Shown: piece by piece, positions 22,401-30,478 of the stretch
Layout of the letters: every line of letters starts with the position of its first letter
Numbering within the stretch: the stretch's first letter is position 1
NCBI GenBank assembly: GCA_963989245.1
Contig: OZ022340.1
Span: 38,280,982-38,344,981 of the forward strand
Direction of reading: 5' to 3'
DNA length: 64,000 nt
Origin: Nansenia antarctica
Taxonomy: Eukaryota; Chordata; Actinopteri; Argentiniformes; Microstomatidae
Made by a program: the position numbers and the translations under genes
The notes under the pieces: model-generated
What the model was told of the DNA's origin: nothing
Seen by the model: only the letters and a program-made list of their open reading frames with translations
Databases searched by the model: none

Positions 22401-22555
22401 CCACTCAGTGAGCTTTCGAGCTCAAGCTCATACTCTTGTAACCTCGGAGGCAACCGCGGGACTCTCTGTGGTCGTGGCTCTGGCTCAGGGGGCGGAGAAG
22501 GGGGGGTAACTGTCTTGTCTGGTTGGCTGCGCTCAGCCATGCTATCACTACACAA
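18140..22555 (-). CDS. BEL gag-protease ORF fused to a foreign Ser/Arg-rich tail
   Basis: 1471 codons without interruption. Residues about 172-310 are a charged heptad-like repeat (ERERLQ, AERAAERQRQEAL) predicted to be coiled coil. About 424-546 is a BEL gag (DUF1759) region starting FPQVEGPKFPFFKD. Zinc knuckles lie at about 671-736, including CWNCGRDHLAKNC. An aspartic protease of the DUF1758 type lies at about 770-935, with VLDDGSERTIL as active site and CPMAVKTALGWALQG at its end. A linker typical of BEL pol (LLDNVQKL, DVAPYKNEKL, AIDLLKAKTVRIEV) ends at about residue 1020, where RT should begin. Instead there are about 450 residues of basic Ser/Arg-, then acidic, then Tyr/Pro-rich sequence (RRRSTSPLSKPRRK repeats; KHGKKRRRNFQGKW; NVLDVLSNIHIENVEEANFL) with no retroelement motif. 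I do not recognise its source; a nuclear host protein is my inference. The second Met at 22540 (MAERSQPDK) is an alternative start. Confidence 0.88.
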   Translation of the reverse strand: MCSDSMAERSQPDKTVTPPSPPPEPEPRPQRVPRLPPRLQEYELELESSLSGSEERTPRDTVVGEAEVSAGARVASTETAIKEHQPEDEMAEQQGFAVETEEQEGEARSDSACGRKREGLSLNDLPPSTARSRPSSCRSVASSRSRVSVGSSASGADSMHSRGSSAALSECMRQQAEMALERERLQFERERLQMEGAERAAERQRQEALERERLQMEGAERAAERQRQEALERERAAERQRQEALERERIQFERERLQMEVAERAAERQMEGAERAAERQRQEALERERLQMERDRLQMAREQLHAEKMEEVMQTMRDVCISRAPSARSSRASSARPSRVPSPEPPADGSMTPAMTVQLQAQLTTWKEEDQGPDRYAAQREPASLPGRGAIPQERSTPLGPPGNQNACRPDTQTVTPAPIIHYRMFPQVEGPKFPFFKDEDRSQYVELRICLDTLLDDSCSESYKYAILLQHVRNPRAHNMVLAHASAPTPYTRALADLDARYGRPWNHALAELQALEQQAPIKDERALDDFALRVHTLVGMLKTQGPAGASEINSTSNVERLLRKIPRFRQERFRRQQRVRNPGKLGLSMAAFAEFLLEEVHDTNVDAMGYAEPKKEREKGDRWDRPSSNRGRPVGVLHTEEEPRRERKARPEGKDSSQPPQKGRRGPPPCPYCTSEHWFNECSDFNNLSTEAKQRWLEENKRCWNCGRDHLAKNCTLRRKCNRCEDVHLNILHEVSLARSTEGTRSPRSGSAPEEETPVYYLDPTQSSGSKVLLKVVKVRLHHNNAVYDTYAVLDDGSERTILLQAAVRQLGLQGTEEKLTLRTIRRDLKEVTGARINFSISPAGRPSDRYRLQNVFTADQLALSRYDYPLERLRARYSHLRRVDLHPIEGAEPTLLIGSDNAALIVSLRPPLRGPRGCPMAVKTALGWALQGATEWRDRDGRATSSLHVRTEEVQTINCLDTSVDSMNAALLDNVQKLGTLDVAPYKNEKLYVRSKEDVYAIDLLKAKTVRIEVQGVKRTSTSPVSKPGRRRSTSPLSKPRRKRSTSLSVRKRSAQRRKTPAVPEPDDTPLTAELELALPAPVAMAYTQLKVKEEEPEPELEAEPTESSGVVVLLDDPVAEDTKPRIRKSPFKHGKKRRRNFQGKWCKQKQKPGEKRLRRQAISPEGGASPDGVEDDVSENINKYPERKKKSRFSDATDQEMDVVKIIRVDDSNRPRQESFAKPPGVYQGTSSRAEMTRTQTPDTGNVLDVLSNIHIENVEEANFLKDKLCHLLKEFQANQSEKVEHKSQGPTVVSKDYSHMSKGHLESTRNQYERNFSQVQEERHYESQPRRSPKLYSPETTQGLYRERPRDAEEQLEKHSHASRSEPRGSRRNHYEEVFGQVDRYPPSHAWQEEPLKYPERSQGSMYPDDYPPAVDEFYDPYQPTPPTRREWGYGMPPGPQTSTSLDTITSYLTLLEQPSQCAFHS
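19494..22555 (-). other. BEL-derived part of the ORF (gag, knuckles, protease, linker)
   Basis: The boundaries of the recognisable BEL/Pao segment run from the ORF start to the codons for VQGVKR, the last residues that follow BEL pol order. In ordinary BEL elements the RT N-terminus starts within a few codons of this point. Confidence 0.75.
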
Positions 22556-22558
22556 CCT

Positions 22559-22576
22559 ATCCGGCTCGAAGGACCA
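22559..22576 (-). promoter_or_regulatory. BEL primer-binding site for tRNA-Tyr
   Basis: The plus strand reads ATCCGGCTCGAAGGACCA, which is the 3' end of vertebrate tRNA-Tyr (GTA) plus CCA. On the element's sense strand this is the complement, two bases inside the 5' LTR. The first ATG of the ORF is only 3 bp beyond it, so there is practically no leader. Confidence 0.88.
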
Positions 22577-22578
22577 AT

Positions 22579-23772
22579 TGTAACCAGGGAGTAGCTAAAG
22601 GACTGTAGAATTTAGGAAGGGCTGGTTATCTAACTAACTCGGAGCTAAATCGGCAGTGTAGGAGGATACAGGCAGGGGGCGCCAGCAACCCTTTAGACTA
22701 GCAGTACTAGCATTAGCATTAGCATTAGAATTAGCATTAGCTAACAGACAACTAAACACACAGTAATGTAGCAAAGATGAACAAACACATTTATTTAGAC
22801 AAATGATATATACATCCCCGTATATACTCCCTCCCAGCCGGCCACACACACACTCAATCACTCACTCACACGCAGGGCCTGGCCTGGAAAAGGCTTAGAG
22901 TCCCGGACTGAAAGGAGCGCGTTGAGGCCTGGTTGGAGCTCGCATGTGCTTCGAGGAAGGCAGCAGACAAAGGGGGGGGGGTGACGTAGCAACTCGAAGG
23001 GAAAGGGGCTTCTTCGTAGTCCACGACGAGGTGTGAATGGCTCAGGTCCGGTGGTCCACGGTCGGTCGCAACCCACCTCGTGAAGGCGACGGCTTTGTCC
23101 AGCTTGGGTCTCGCTTGGTCCAACGTTAGCAGCCGGCGGCTGGCAAGGCTGGCTAACGGGGACACAGCTAAACTGGGCTAGCGCTGCCAACTCAACGAAC
23201 TCCGAACTCCCGCGGTGCTGCGGGTAGCCCGTGATTCACTACTAACAGTCAATGCCAAAGGCAGGTCTCCTCCGACACTCAGAGTCTCCCGTTCTCCTTG
23301 TGGACTGTTGAGAGATGTTGAATTGCTGCTGTAAGGTTTGCCCTCTGTCACAGTGGTAAACTCAATAATCACTCTTCAGGTCTTCAGCTTCAGCACGGTG
23401 TGCGTTTTACTGACTCCGCCATCTTAGATCGACTTCTAGTTTTCTCTGCTTCTTCTCACTCTCGTTACTCTCATCACTCTGACGCACAGACCACTTCCGT
23501 CGCTATATATACACCAACCGAACATACATCCGGTCACGTACGCCAATCATACATCCGGTCACGTACGCCACTCAAAACCACGCCCACTAAACTGGCGCTT
23601 ACACAATACTAAACAAATCTAAGACAGAACTTATACAATTACAATAAACAATACATACACCTTCATGAGAAACGTACATGAATAGTATGGAAAATAATAA
23701 AGGAAATAACAGGGGCAAAATAGGGCTGATTTGGGGAAACTAACTGGCTCTAAATTGTGGGCCTTCATAACA
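22579..23772 (-). repeat. BEL 5' LTR with promoter
   Basis: 1194 bp. On the minus strand a TATATATA box lies at 23511-23504 (about 260 bp into the LTR). A doubled CATACATCCGGTCACGTACG motif sits upstream of it in U3. An AATAAA signal is at 22795-22790. The order U3, TATA, then polyadenylation signal supports the minus orientation of the element. Confidence 0.92.
23504..23511 (-). promoter_or_regulatory. LTR TATA box
   Basis: TATATATA flanked by GTG and GCGACGG on the minus strand. Transcription would start some 25-30 bp downstream, near 23475. The same box is at 17845-17852 in the 3' LTR. Confidence 0.6.
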
Positions 23773-23880
23773 CATAGGATACCCCTTACATTTAGACAAG
23801 GGGACACAGTCAATCCTAACATCACCACTAGACAACCATAGGATACCTCTTACATTTAGACAAGGGGACACAGTCAATCA
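23773..23880. repeat. Approximately 60-bp tandem unit, right of BEL
   Basis: Almost two copies of CTTACATTTAGACAAGGGGA-CAGTCAATC-containing units, continuous with 16844-16918 when the BEL element is removed. Confidence 0.8.
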
Positions 23881-24128
23881 ACCACCTGCTTCAGTGCAAC
23901 AAGAATTGGGTTAACTAGTTCCTATGATTAAGTAAGTGACTACAGGTGATCAGAATCAGATACCTGGTTGAAAGTCAAATACTTTGAACATCCCTGCATA
24001 TATACATGAAAACACAAAAGGGCATATCAATTCAGCACATTTATTTATACATTACTTGACACCATGATGTCAATGGGAAAAGAGCGGCGCAAAGCTACCA
24101 GCGATCATTTCAAAACGGAGATAACCTA
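23881..24128. other. Unassigned spacer inside the host element
   Basis: No gene or repeat recognised. Confidence 0.3.
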
Positions 24129-24268
24129 GGCTGCGTTCGTAAATACGCTCTGAAAATCTGATCACCACTCATGGAATGCCTCTTGTCCAATCAAATTACT
24201 TGGTCCCTTTATGACGTTGCACCTAGTGTGCGTTCCGGCGCTCTCAGAGCAAGATTACGAACGCAGCC
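24129..24268. mobile_element. 140-bp MITE, copy 2 (inverted)
   Basis: Begins GGCTGCGTTCGTAAATACGC and ends GATTACGAACGCAGCC. The inner sequence matches copies 1 and 3 on the opposite strand (CCTCTTGTCCAATCAAAT is the reverse of ATTTGATTGGACGAGAGG in type). Confidence 0.82.
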
Positions 24269-24482
24269 CAAGAAACGAGAGGAAACAAGTAAACTCCGAC
24301 ATGGATATAACGATTGTGCACATGCGACAACGTCTAACAATGAAGTATTAAATTATATTATATTATAGGTTAAAAATACGGGAGATTTACGGGAAAATAT
24401 TTAAACGGGAGCACATCGGGAAAGAAAGGTAAAATACGGGAGAATCCCGGGAAAAACGGGAGGGTTGACAGGTAGGCACCAG

Positions 24483-25335
24483 GGGCCTCATTTATAGAAT
24501 ATGGATAAAATGTGATCTTACCCTTGGCGTACGTAGAAAACCATGTCAAAATAGTGAATCATAAAATTTCAACGTGAGTCAATTTGACAGTGGAAACGAT
24601 CGTAGCTCTACGTCAGGTCTTGACTTGACGTACGCACATTACCTACTAGTTATGCAAAGTTATTACAGGCATGTGAGCCGCACTCGAACACGTTAATGCC
24701 TACTTAACTGTAATTCATGCGAAGTGAAAGTGGCTCGTAATAAAATTAACAATGTTGTTATCAGCCGAGAAAATTTGTTTAATTCAAGATTTAAAGGGAA
24801 CTGATGTTTATGATTGTATTTCAGTCTTCCTTTATATGCCATTAGGCTATTGTATGGTGTAATCATTCTAAATTGAGGCGTGATAAAGGCAGTCGGGTAT
24901 ATCCCAGCCCTCCTTCAGCCGCATCCTGCCTGATGTGATCGGGGGAATTCGGGGGCGTGAATTTGCGACCGCGCGTCTATTTCTGATAAGACAGTGGATC
25001 TCCTCCTCAGTAAAGTTTCTCTTCTTTTGTTTGTCTACCATCGTGTGAACTCGTCAAAGGTGCTGCTCAACACCTCAATCAAGCCTATTTATAGCACTTG
25101 GCTTAATTCAGCCTCTATAATTGAGCCGCTATCACAGGGCGTAAATACAAAGCTCATTCACCTGCGTTCAATTTCAAGTATAGTTGTTATTTATAGAGGG
25201 AAGTACGTACGACAGACGTACGCAATTTTAAACAAGCACAGCCCGTTTTATAAATAATGCTTACGTCCATTTAGAAAAATGTGCTTACGTGCAAGTTAAA
25301 GATGACGTTCAAGTACATTTTTATAAATGAGCCCC
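24483..25335 (-). mobile_element. PIF/Harbinger element with 3-bp TSD
   Basis: Inverted repeats GGGCCTCATTTATA at 24483 and TATAAATGAGCCC ending about 25334. The flanking triplet CAG (24480-24482 and 25336-25338) fits the 3-bp duplications of PIF/Harbinger. The interior carries several GTACGT/CGTACG words near both ends and a short Myb-like ORF on the minus strand. The DDE transposase is absent. Confidence 0.75.
24868..25041 (-). CDS. Truncated Myb/SANT-like protein of the Harbinger element
   Basis: 57 codons, starting MVDKQKKRNFTEEEIHCLIR. KKRNFTEEEIHCLI is the beginning of the Myb/SANT-like (NAIF1-type) DNA-binding domain encoded by the second gene of PIF/Harbinger transposons. The rest of the trihelix is missing and the frame ends at TAG after KEGWDIPDCLYHASI. 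It is too short for a folded domain. Confidence 0.6.
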   Translation of the reverse strand: MVDKQKKRNFTEEEIHCLIRNRRAVANSRPRIPPITSGRMRLKEGWDIPDCLYHASI

Positions 25336-25528
25336 CAGGCATTTCTGAACTTTACCCAGTCTTGGCAAGTCAGCTTCGAGAAGCGAGAAGCATTCTGGTG
25401 GCCAAAATTACATACAAACTTAAGTTCAAGATATTACAGAAAAGGTCATTCCTAATCCTACTAACATGACAGTTTCAAATACACCAGAGAAAGATATAGC
25501 CTACTGCATGTTACCTATAGTTTTTTAC

Positions 25529-25629
25529 CTTTCTTTTTTCCTGGCAAGATAGTCGGCTCTTGCTGCAGGGTCTGCGTTGACCCGCTGCCTGTATCGAGCA
25601 GTCTTCTGTTTGCTTGTTTGTGGTGCCAT
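25529..25629 (-). CDS. Candidate exon, basic 'YRQRVNADPAARADYL' motif
   Basis: Minus strand: a pyrimidine-rich ATTTTCTAG precedes ATGGCACCACAAACAAGC. The exon reads MAPQTSKQKTARYRQR, then VNADPAARADYLARKKER, and stops at a GTAAAA donor (phase 2). Short proteins starting with this Arg-rich YR-R-x4-DP motif recur in fish, often in repeated and poorly characterised gene families. A matching acceptor at 16270 would close the frame after eight more codons, but the intron would then contain the BEL host element. Real gene, repeat-borne gene or relic: unresolved. Confidence 0.45.
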
Positions 25630-25639
25630 CTAGAAAATA

Positions 25640-26360
25640 GGTTAAACTAGTTAAACATAACTAATACATCTACAATTACCTAAATGGAATGTCATGCTAT
25701 ACAATTTGTACATTTCTTTCATAAGATTGCACAATAATAAAAAAGAAACGTTAATTCCTAAATAGGAATGGAAAATGACTGAAATGTAGACAAATATGTG
25801 TTAAGGTATACAAAGAGTTATGCTAAAACAAAGAACTGTATGTATATAAATCATCAATAAAATATAAATATACAGAAACTACAAATACAGGACGTATATC
25901 TATCATGTAAGACACTCAGCAGTGGTCGCCCCACATGATACTAGGTCACCCCAGATTATGTTTTCAAGTTCAGTCAAATATTACAGGCTAACAGTTAGCT
26001 ACAGAAACCAAACTAGCTACTTCTTACCACATGTCACTATCAAATGTATCATAAAAATATAGATTTGCAGATAAAACTTATTATTCACAGTTTGGGGGGG
26101 TCGTCCCACATGATATCCAAAAGTGGCAAGTGCATGACAGCAGTTAAAAAAGAGATTTATTTGCAAATATGAGAGACTTACTAACCTGCCAGTTGTTTCT
26201 CTGGGTCCCTCACATGTGGCTGGCGGATGCAACATCTGTCCTTGAGGTGGTTTCAAAATAAAAGTCCCACAATTGTGTTTTCTTGATAGTCGCCCGAGAT
26301 GATATTTCATAAAATGAACATATTCGGACAACATTCGTTTGTATATTATGATGGAAATAT
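25640..26360. other. AT-rich region with repeated GGTCGCCCCA motif
   Basis: No ORF of recognisable function. The motif GGTCGCCCCACATGAT occurs at 25924-25939, with variants at 25944-25960, 26098-26116 and 26288-26305. Each is followed by AT-rich spacer. Confidence 0.4.
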
Positions 26361-26841
26361 ATGTGTGGTGGCCTGGGAAAACCCGTCGGATGTCGCCGGC
26401 GTTCGTTTGTGGCAAAGAGCAAAAATAGACGGAAATCGCGATTTTGGCGATTTTGATATTATGTGGTATTCTAGTACTTTGAACTCCATACTACATTATG
26501 GTGAATAAACATTTTAAGAAAACAAAAGAGAAAGTACTTGTTTTATACCGACGAGGCGAGCAGACTAACACCGCATCACAAGCAGACAAACGAGACCGGC
26601 CGATCTGCATAGGCTCCTCCCCCGACCCGGAGGAGAAAGGGGTCGGGGGCAGCATGGGGGCAGCATTTCTTACCTTTCACTTTTTTTGACATGATACATT
26701 AAAATGCTCATAACTTTTTAAAATAAAGGGCTATCTCAGTCATTCAACCAGTTATGAATAGCTGAGAACTTCTAATTTATGAAAATATAAATTTGTGTCA
26801 AAATGCCACCATGTGAAGGGTTTTCCCAGGCCACCACACAT
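26361..26841. mobile_element. 481-bp MITE with perfect 24-bp TIRs
   Basis: The left repeat begins ATGTGTGGTGGCCTGGGAAA at 26361. The right repeat ends TTTCCCAGGCCACCACACAT at 26841. No open frame of note. The target duplication is not clear, so the superfamily is not assigned. Confidence 0.78.
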
Positions 26842-27394
26842 TATGTGCAAATGCTTCATAGTTTTGTCAATAAATGTAAATCACTTTTGAAATTATACCA
26901 AATAGGGCGAGGGATATATTTGTGTCACAATTTGATGTAAACAGACACCGCTCGGAAATGAGAAAGACGTGAAATTCGTCTTGAAAGTTTTTCTGACCTA
27001 AAACTCAGATTTTCGTTTTTTAGCTAACATTCAACTCGAAGATGTGAAGTACCCACTCGTTATTTTTCCGAACAGTTTTACGTTAATTAAATAAGTATAA
27101 TCTAGCAACAAAATAGGCTTGTTTGTCATGCTTGTAGCTCAAAATAACACGAGCATCACACTTGGGTGTGATTGGCTGTTGAGCTCTCGGGGGAGGGACA
27201 AAGGAAGCCGTGTTTGTTTTGAGAATGTGTTCTGTTTAGAATGAACACTGTTTAGAATGAACACGGTTTAGCTCATCAATTGTTCAGTAATGACTGAAGG
27301 CACAAAGAAAGTCCCCAAGAAATGAAACTTTACTAGGACAACATACGGATTTCACGGGATCAACATACCACACATGTAAGTAGCCTACAGTCCT
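26842..27394. other. Unassigned spacer
   Basis: No gene seen. A short GTTTAGAATGAACAC triplication lies at 27230-27275. Confidence 0.3.
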
Positions 27395-27404
27395 TTGTTT
27401 GTTT

Positions 27405-27740
27405 GTATTGGGCTAGCCGCGTTAGCGTTAGCATTAGCTAGTACGTTCTGTGTCGTCGTATTGCCTTTTAAAGACTTTCTAAAACAATCGCATAGTAGCA
27501 CATTATGCTGTTCTTATAAGTTGTGTTGTTGCTACTGTGTACAGTTACTGTGTAACTGTTTGTCTTTTGTTACTTGGGTTGGGCTAGCCGTGTTAGCTTA
27601 CTAGCATTAGCTAGTAAGTTGTGTGGTATTGAGTAAGACTTTATAAAACAATCGCATAGCACATTATGCTGTTGTGTTGTGTTGTGTTGTTGATACCGTG
27701 TACAGCTAGCTAACTGTGTTTATTTTTGTCTGTTTCAGCT
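27405..27740. repeat. Imperfect tandem duplication, about 190 bp
   Basis: The two copies share TTGGGCTAGCC, ACAATCGCATAG, AGCACATTATGCTGTT and GTGTACAG. The second copy has a small GTTGT expansion. No coding function is apparent. Confidence 0.75.
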
Positions 27741-28228
27741 TTGATATAAGGAACCAGGGGGCCATTCCACTAAAGGTGGATCAGTATAGCTGTGATATAA
27801 ATAAATGCGGCGCTCAGGCAACTCGAGATTGGAATTCAAGCCTCAGGTGATTCCTCGAACGAGGATCAGCCTTGTGTCATCAGTGTTCACAGAAGACAGG
27901 CTTACAAATCTTCGATATGGGCGCGTGCACGCAGACATACGCAGCCCCGAAGAGTCGATCTGTCGAAATGAAGATACTCCACTCTGCAGGGGTACTACAT
28001 TTGCGCAGCATTCCGAATTATTGATTTTTATGAAGACGGAAAAATAAGATGTAAAATAGTGCAATACTGCCGCAATTAACAAGGCGAGGGAAATGGTTTG
28101 GCAAGAAATTGCTGACCGATTAAATGCGTAGGTCATACTAGGCCCAGTTATTGTTATATGTTCATATTTTAATAAATGAATATTACTACTGTGGTGATAT
28201 CCGCAGCAGGCTACAAACCGTCATATCG

Positions 28229-28312
28229 CCACAATGGCCTAGTGGTATCGACCACTGCCATAGGATTTACTCGTCATTTTATATCGGTGGTTCGAATCCC
28301 TCTTCAGACGCA
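28229..28312 (+). ncRNA. tRNA-like sequence or tRNA-derived SINE head
   Basis: ACAATGGCCTAGTGGTATCG looks like an A box and GGTGGTTCGAATCCCTC like a B box, 60 bp apart. The 3' AGACGCA does not pair with the 5' ATCGCC, so the acceptor stem fails and a functional tRNA is unlikely. A diverged SINE head is the best reading. Confidence 0.45.
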
Positions 28313-28489
28313 CTTTTTACTGCATTTCGTTGTCTGAATCTAATCTAAAATCTCATCTAAAAAAGTATGTAGGTTATAAAATTATGGTGCAGGCTAATTT
28401 ACAAGAACTGACACGATTACAATGGTGTTTGAAACCTTTGGATGAAATCTTCGGTTAAATGTAAAAAAATAATAATAATGACTTAGTCA

Positions 28490-28556
28490 AGTCTCGACTC
28501 TCAACCTTTGGAACTCGAGTCGGCTGCCTTAACCACTACGCCAGCCAGACCGCTGT
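28490..28556 (-). ncRNA. tRNA-like relic on the minus strand
   Basis: On the minus strand GTCTGGCTGGCGTAGTGGTT resembles an A box of tRNA type; the B box region (GGTTGAGAGTCGAGAC) is off consensus. Probably a diverged SINE head. Confidence 0.35.
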
Positions 28557-28612
28557 GATGACAGCAATGCAAGTTGAGACAATTACTTCTTTCTTTTTTT
28601 TACACTCTTTTC

Positions 28613-28760
28613 TTTATTGATCTATCGATCTATCTATCACACTTTCAAAATATCAAGTTATCTATCACACAATCAAACTATCTATCGATCGATCACACTT
28701 TCAAAATATCAAAATATCTATCTATCACACAGTCAAACTATCTAATCTATCTATCTTGTG
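28613..28760. repeat. TCTA-rich tandem repeat
   Basis: Imperfect copies of CTATCTATCACACTTTCAAA and a CAATCAAACTATCTATC variant. Confidence 0.8.
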
Positions 28761-29570
28761 TGAAGTGGGAACTAATATTTCCTAAAAGACACATGAGGAA
28801 CTGTCGTTCGGGGTTTAGTTTCCGCCTGTGAGCCTTTTTTGACGCACGGATGACTATAGCCTGTGTTTTAGCCTGGTCGGGAGCAGGCTAATTATATCTG
28901 ACTCAGAAGGAGCTCAACCAAGCAGCAAATTATTTGAGCCACATTGATGGCACCGAACGCAAGCTAACATTTTCGAGGCTTAGAACTTTATCGAGGCTTA
29001 GAACTTTATCGAGCTTCGTGGAATAGGGCCCCAGTGAGTAACACTGACATATTGACAGCTGAGTGGTTGGGGGTGGGGTTAACCAGACATTGTTACCGCC
29101 CATTACCTGGCTGTGAAGGTGAGGAAAAAACAACATCTTTGAAAGGGATTTTCTCTGCTTAGTGATTTCAGGTGTAGCAACTTTCAAATACTCATGTCGT
29201 CTTCAATTTGTTTCCAATTTCAATGTATGATGCATCATTTGAAAGCTTACAATCTGTAGTTTAAGCACATGTAAAAAACAGAAAAATGATTTCGCCTACA
29301 GGTAGCCCTTTTCATTGGCATGTGTCACATTTAAATAGATTTTAAGTGATTTTAAGCCGGTTGTCCAAATATAAGTCAAGGCTGGACGGTCGCCCCAGAT
29401 GATGTTTTGACACTTCAGATAGCTGAAAAATTACCAATAACTAAAATGTTTGGAGAAGTTAGAGTGGGTATGTATATGGGGAAGGTATTAGACATGCATG
29501 TTATCTTTTTATGTATTTTGATGTTTTTTTGAAGGTAAAAAATTCAGTTGGACAGAAAAAGTAGGCGTCA
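28761..29570. other. Unassigned region
   Basis: No gene recognised. A short duplication of TCGAGGCTTAGAACTTTA lies at 28970-29010. One GGTCGCCCCAGATGATG motif is at 29388-29404. Confidence 0.3.
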
Positions 29571-29581
29571 CGTCATTGACC

Positions 29582-30478
29582 CTCTAACAGTCTGCTCTAA
29601 CGTCAGTTAGATGTAATACTGCTGCTCTAACAGTCTGCTCTAACGTCAGTTATGATGTAATACCGCTGCTCTAACAGTCTGCTCTAACGTCAGTTATGAT
29701 GTAATACCGCTGTTCTAACAGTCTGCTCTAACGTCAGTTATGATGTAATACCGCTGCTCTAACAGTCTGCTCTAACGTCAGTGATGTTGTAATACCGCTG
29801 CTCTAACAGTCTGCTCTAACGTTAGTTATGATGTAATACCGCTGCTCTAACAGTCTGCTCTAACGTTAGTTATGATGTAATACCGCTGCTCTAACAGTCT
29901 GCTCTAACGTCAGTTATGATGTAATACCGCTGCTCTAACAGTCTGCTCTAACGTCAGTTATGATGTAATACCGCTGCTCTAACAGTCTGCTCTAACAGTC
30001 TGCTCTAACGTCAGTTATGATGTAATACCGCTGCTCTAACAGTCTGCTCTAACGTTAGTTATGATGTAATACCGCTGCTCTAACAGTCTGCTCTAACAGT
30101 CTGCTCTAACGTCAGTTATGATGTAATACCGCTGCTCTAACAGTCTGCTCTAACGTCAGTTATGATGTAATACCGCTGCTCTAACAGTCTGCTCTAACAG
30201 TCTGCTCTAACGTCAGTTATGATGTAATACCTCTGCTCTAACAGTCTGCTCTAACGTCAGTTATGATGTAATACCTCTGCTCTAACAGTATGCTCTAACG
30301 TCAGTTATGATGTAATACCGCTGCTCGAACAGTCTGCTCTAACGTCAGTTATGATGTAATACCGCTGCTCTAACAGTCTGCTCTAACGTCAGTTATGATG
30401 TAATACCGCTGCTCTAACAGTCTGCTCTAACGTCAGTTATGATGTAATACCGCTGCTCTAACAGTCTGCTCTAACGTC
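29582..30478. repeat. 44-bp satellite-like array, about 20 copies
   Basis: The unit joins CTAACAGTCTGCTCTAACGT, CAGTTATGATGTAA and TACCGCTGCT. Some copies have an extra 13-bp CTAACAGTCTGCT, giving 57-bp units. A single stretch of the unit occurs alone at 15353-15375. Confidence 0.95.

Larger units (their letters stand above)
16919..23772 (-). mobile_element. BEL/Pao LTR retrotransposon, non-autonomous, young
   Basis: This is a complete 6854-bp LTR element on the minus strand. It has two 1194-bp LTRs with TG...CA ends, the 5-bp target duplication CATAG (16914-16918 and 23773-23777), a primer site for tRNA-Tyr, a purine-rich tract and one long ORF. The five-base duplication and the DUF1758-type protease place it in BEL/Pao. 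Reverse transcriptase, RNase H and integrase are absent, so any movement needs help from an autonomous relative. The LTRs differ by two substitutions and two 1-bp indels, so the insertion is recent. Confidence 0.93.
16787..24482. mobile_element. Degraded inverted-repeat element hosting the BEL insertion
   Basis: The left end has GGGCATACCTGTCAACATTG at about 16791 and the right end has GGTTGACAGGTAGGCACC at about 24463-24480. Inside both ends lie matching GGGATATCCCTCC or GGGAGAATCCCGGG words. This resembles fish hAT-like elements whose ends start CAGGGCATAC, but no target duplication could be confirmed. It contains copies of a tandem unit of about 55-62 bp, the BEL element and MITE copy 2. 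Confidence 0.5.

Noticed and set aside
20366..22583. Long plus-strand frames opposite the BEL ORF
   Set aside because: They mirror the minus-strand gag-protease gene, are rich in Arg/Ser/Cys from reverse reading and match no domain.
16772..25347. AGGCATTTCT on both sides of 16782-25336 as a target duplication
   Set aside because: The inner ends next to these copies are not inverted repeats of each other, and the right copy is separated from the left-type terminus by the Harbinger; a chance match of 10 bp cannot be excluded.
26017..26422. 132-codon minus-strand ORF as a gene
   Set aside because: It runs through the MITE end and the GGTCGCCCCA motifs and has no recognisable domain.
28229..28312. 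Functional tRNA gene
   Set aside because: A and B boxes are visible but the acceptor stem does not pair and an anticodon arm is not convincing.
29582..30478. CRISPR-like array
   Set aside because: Units are contiguous with no unique spacers, and the genome is a vertebrate; it is a satellite-type repeat.
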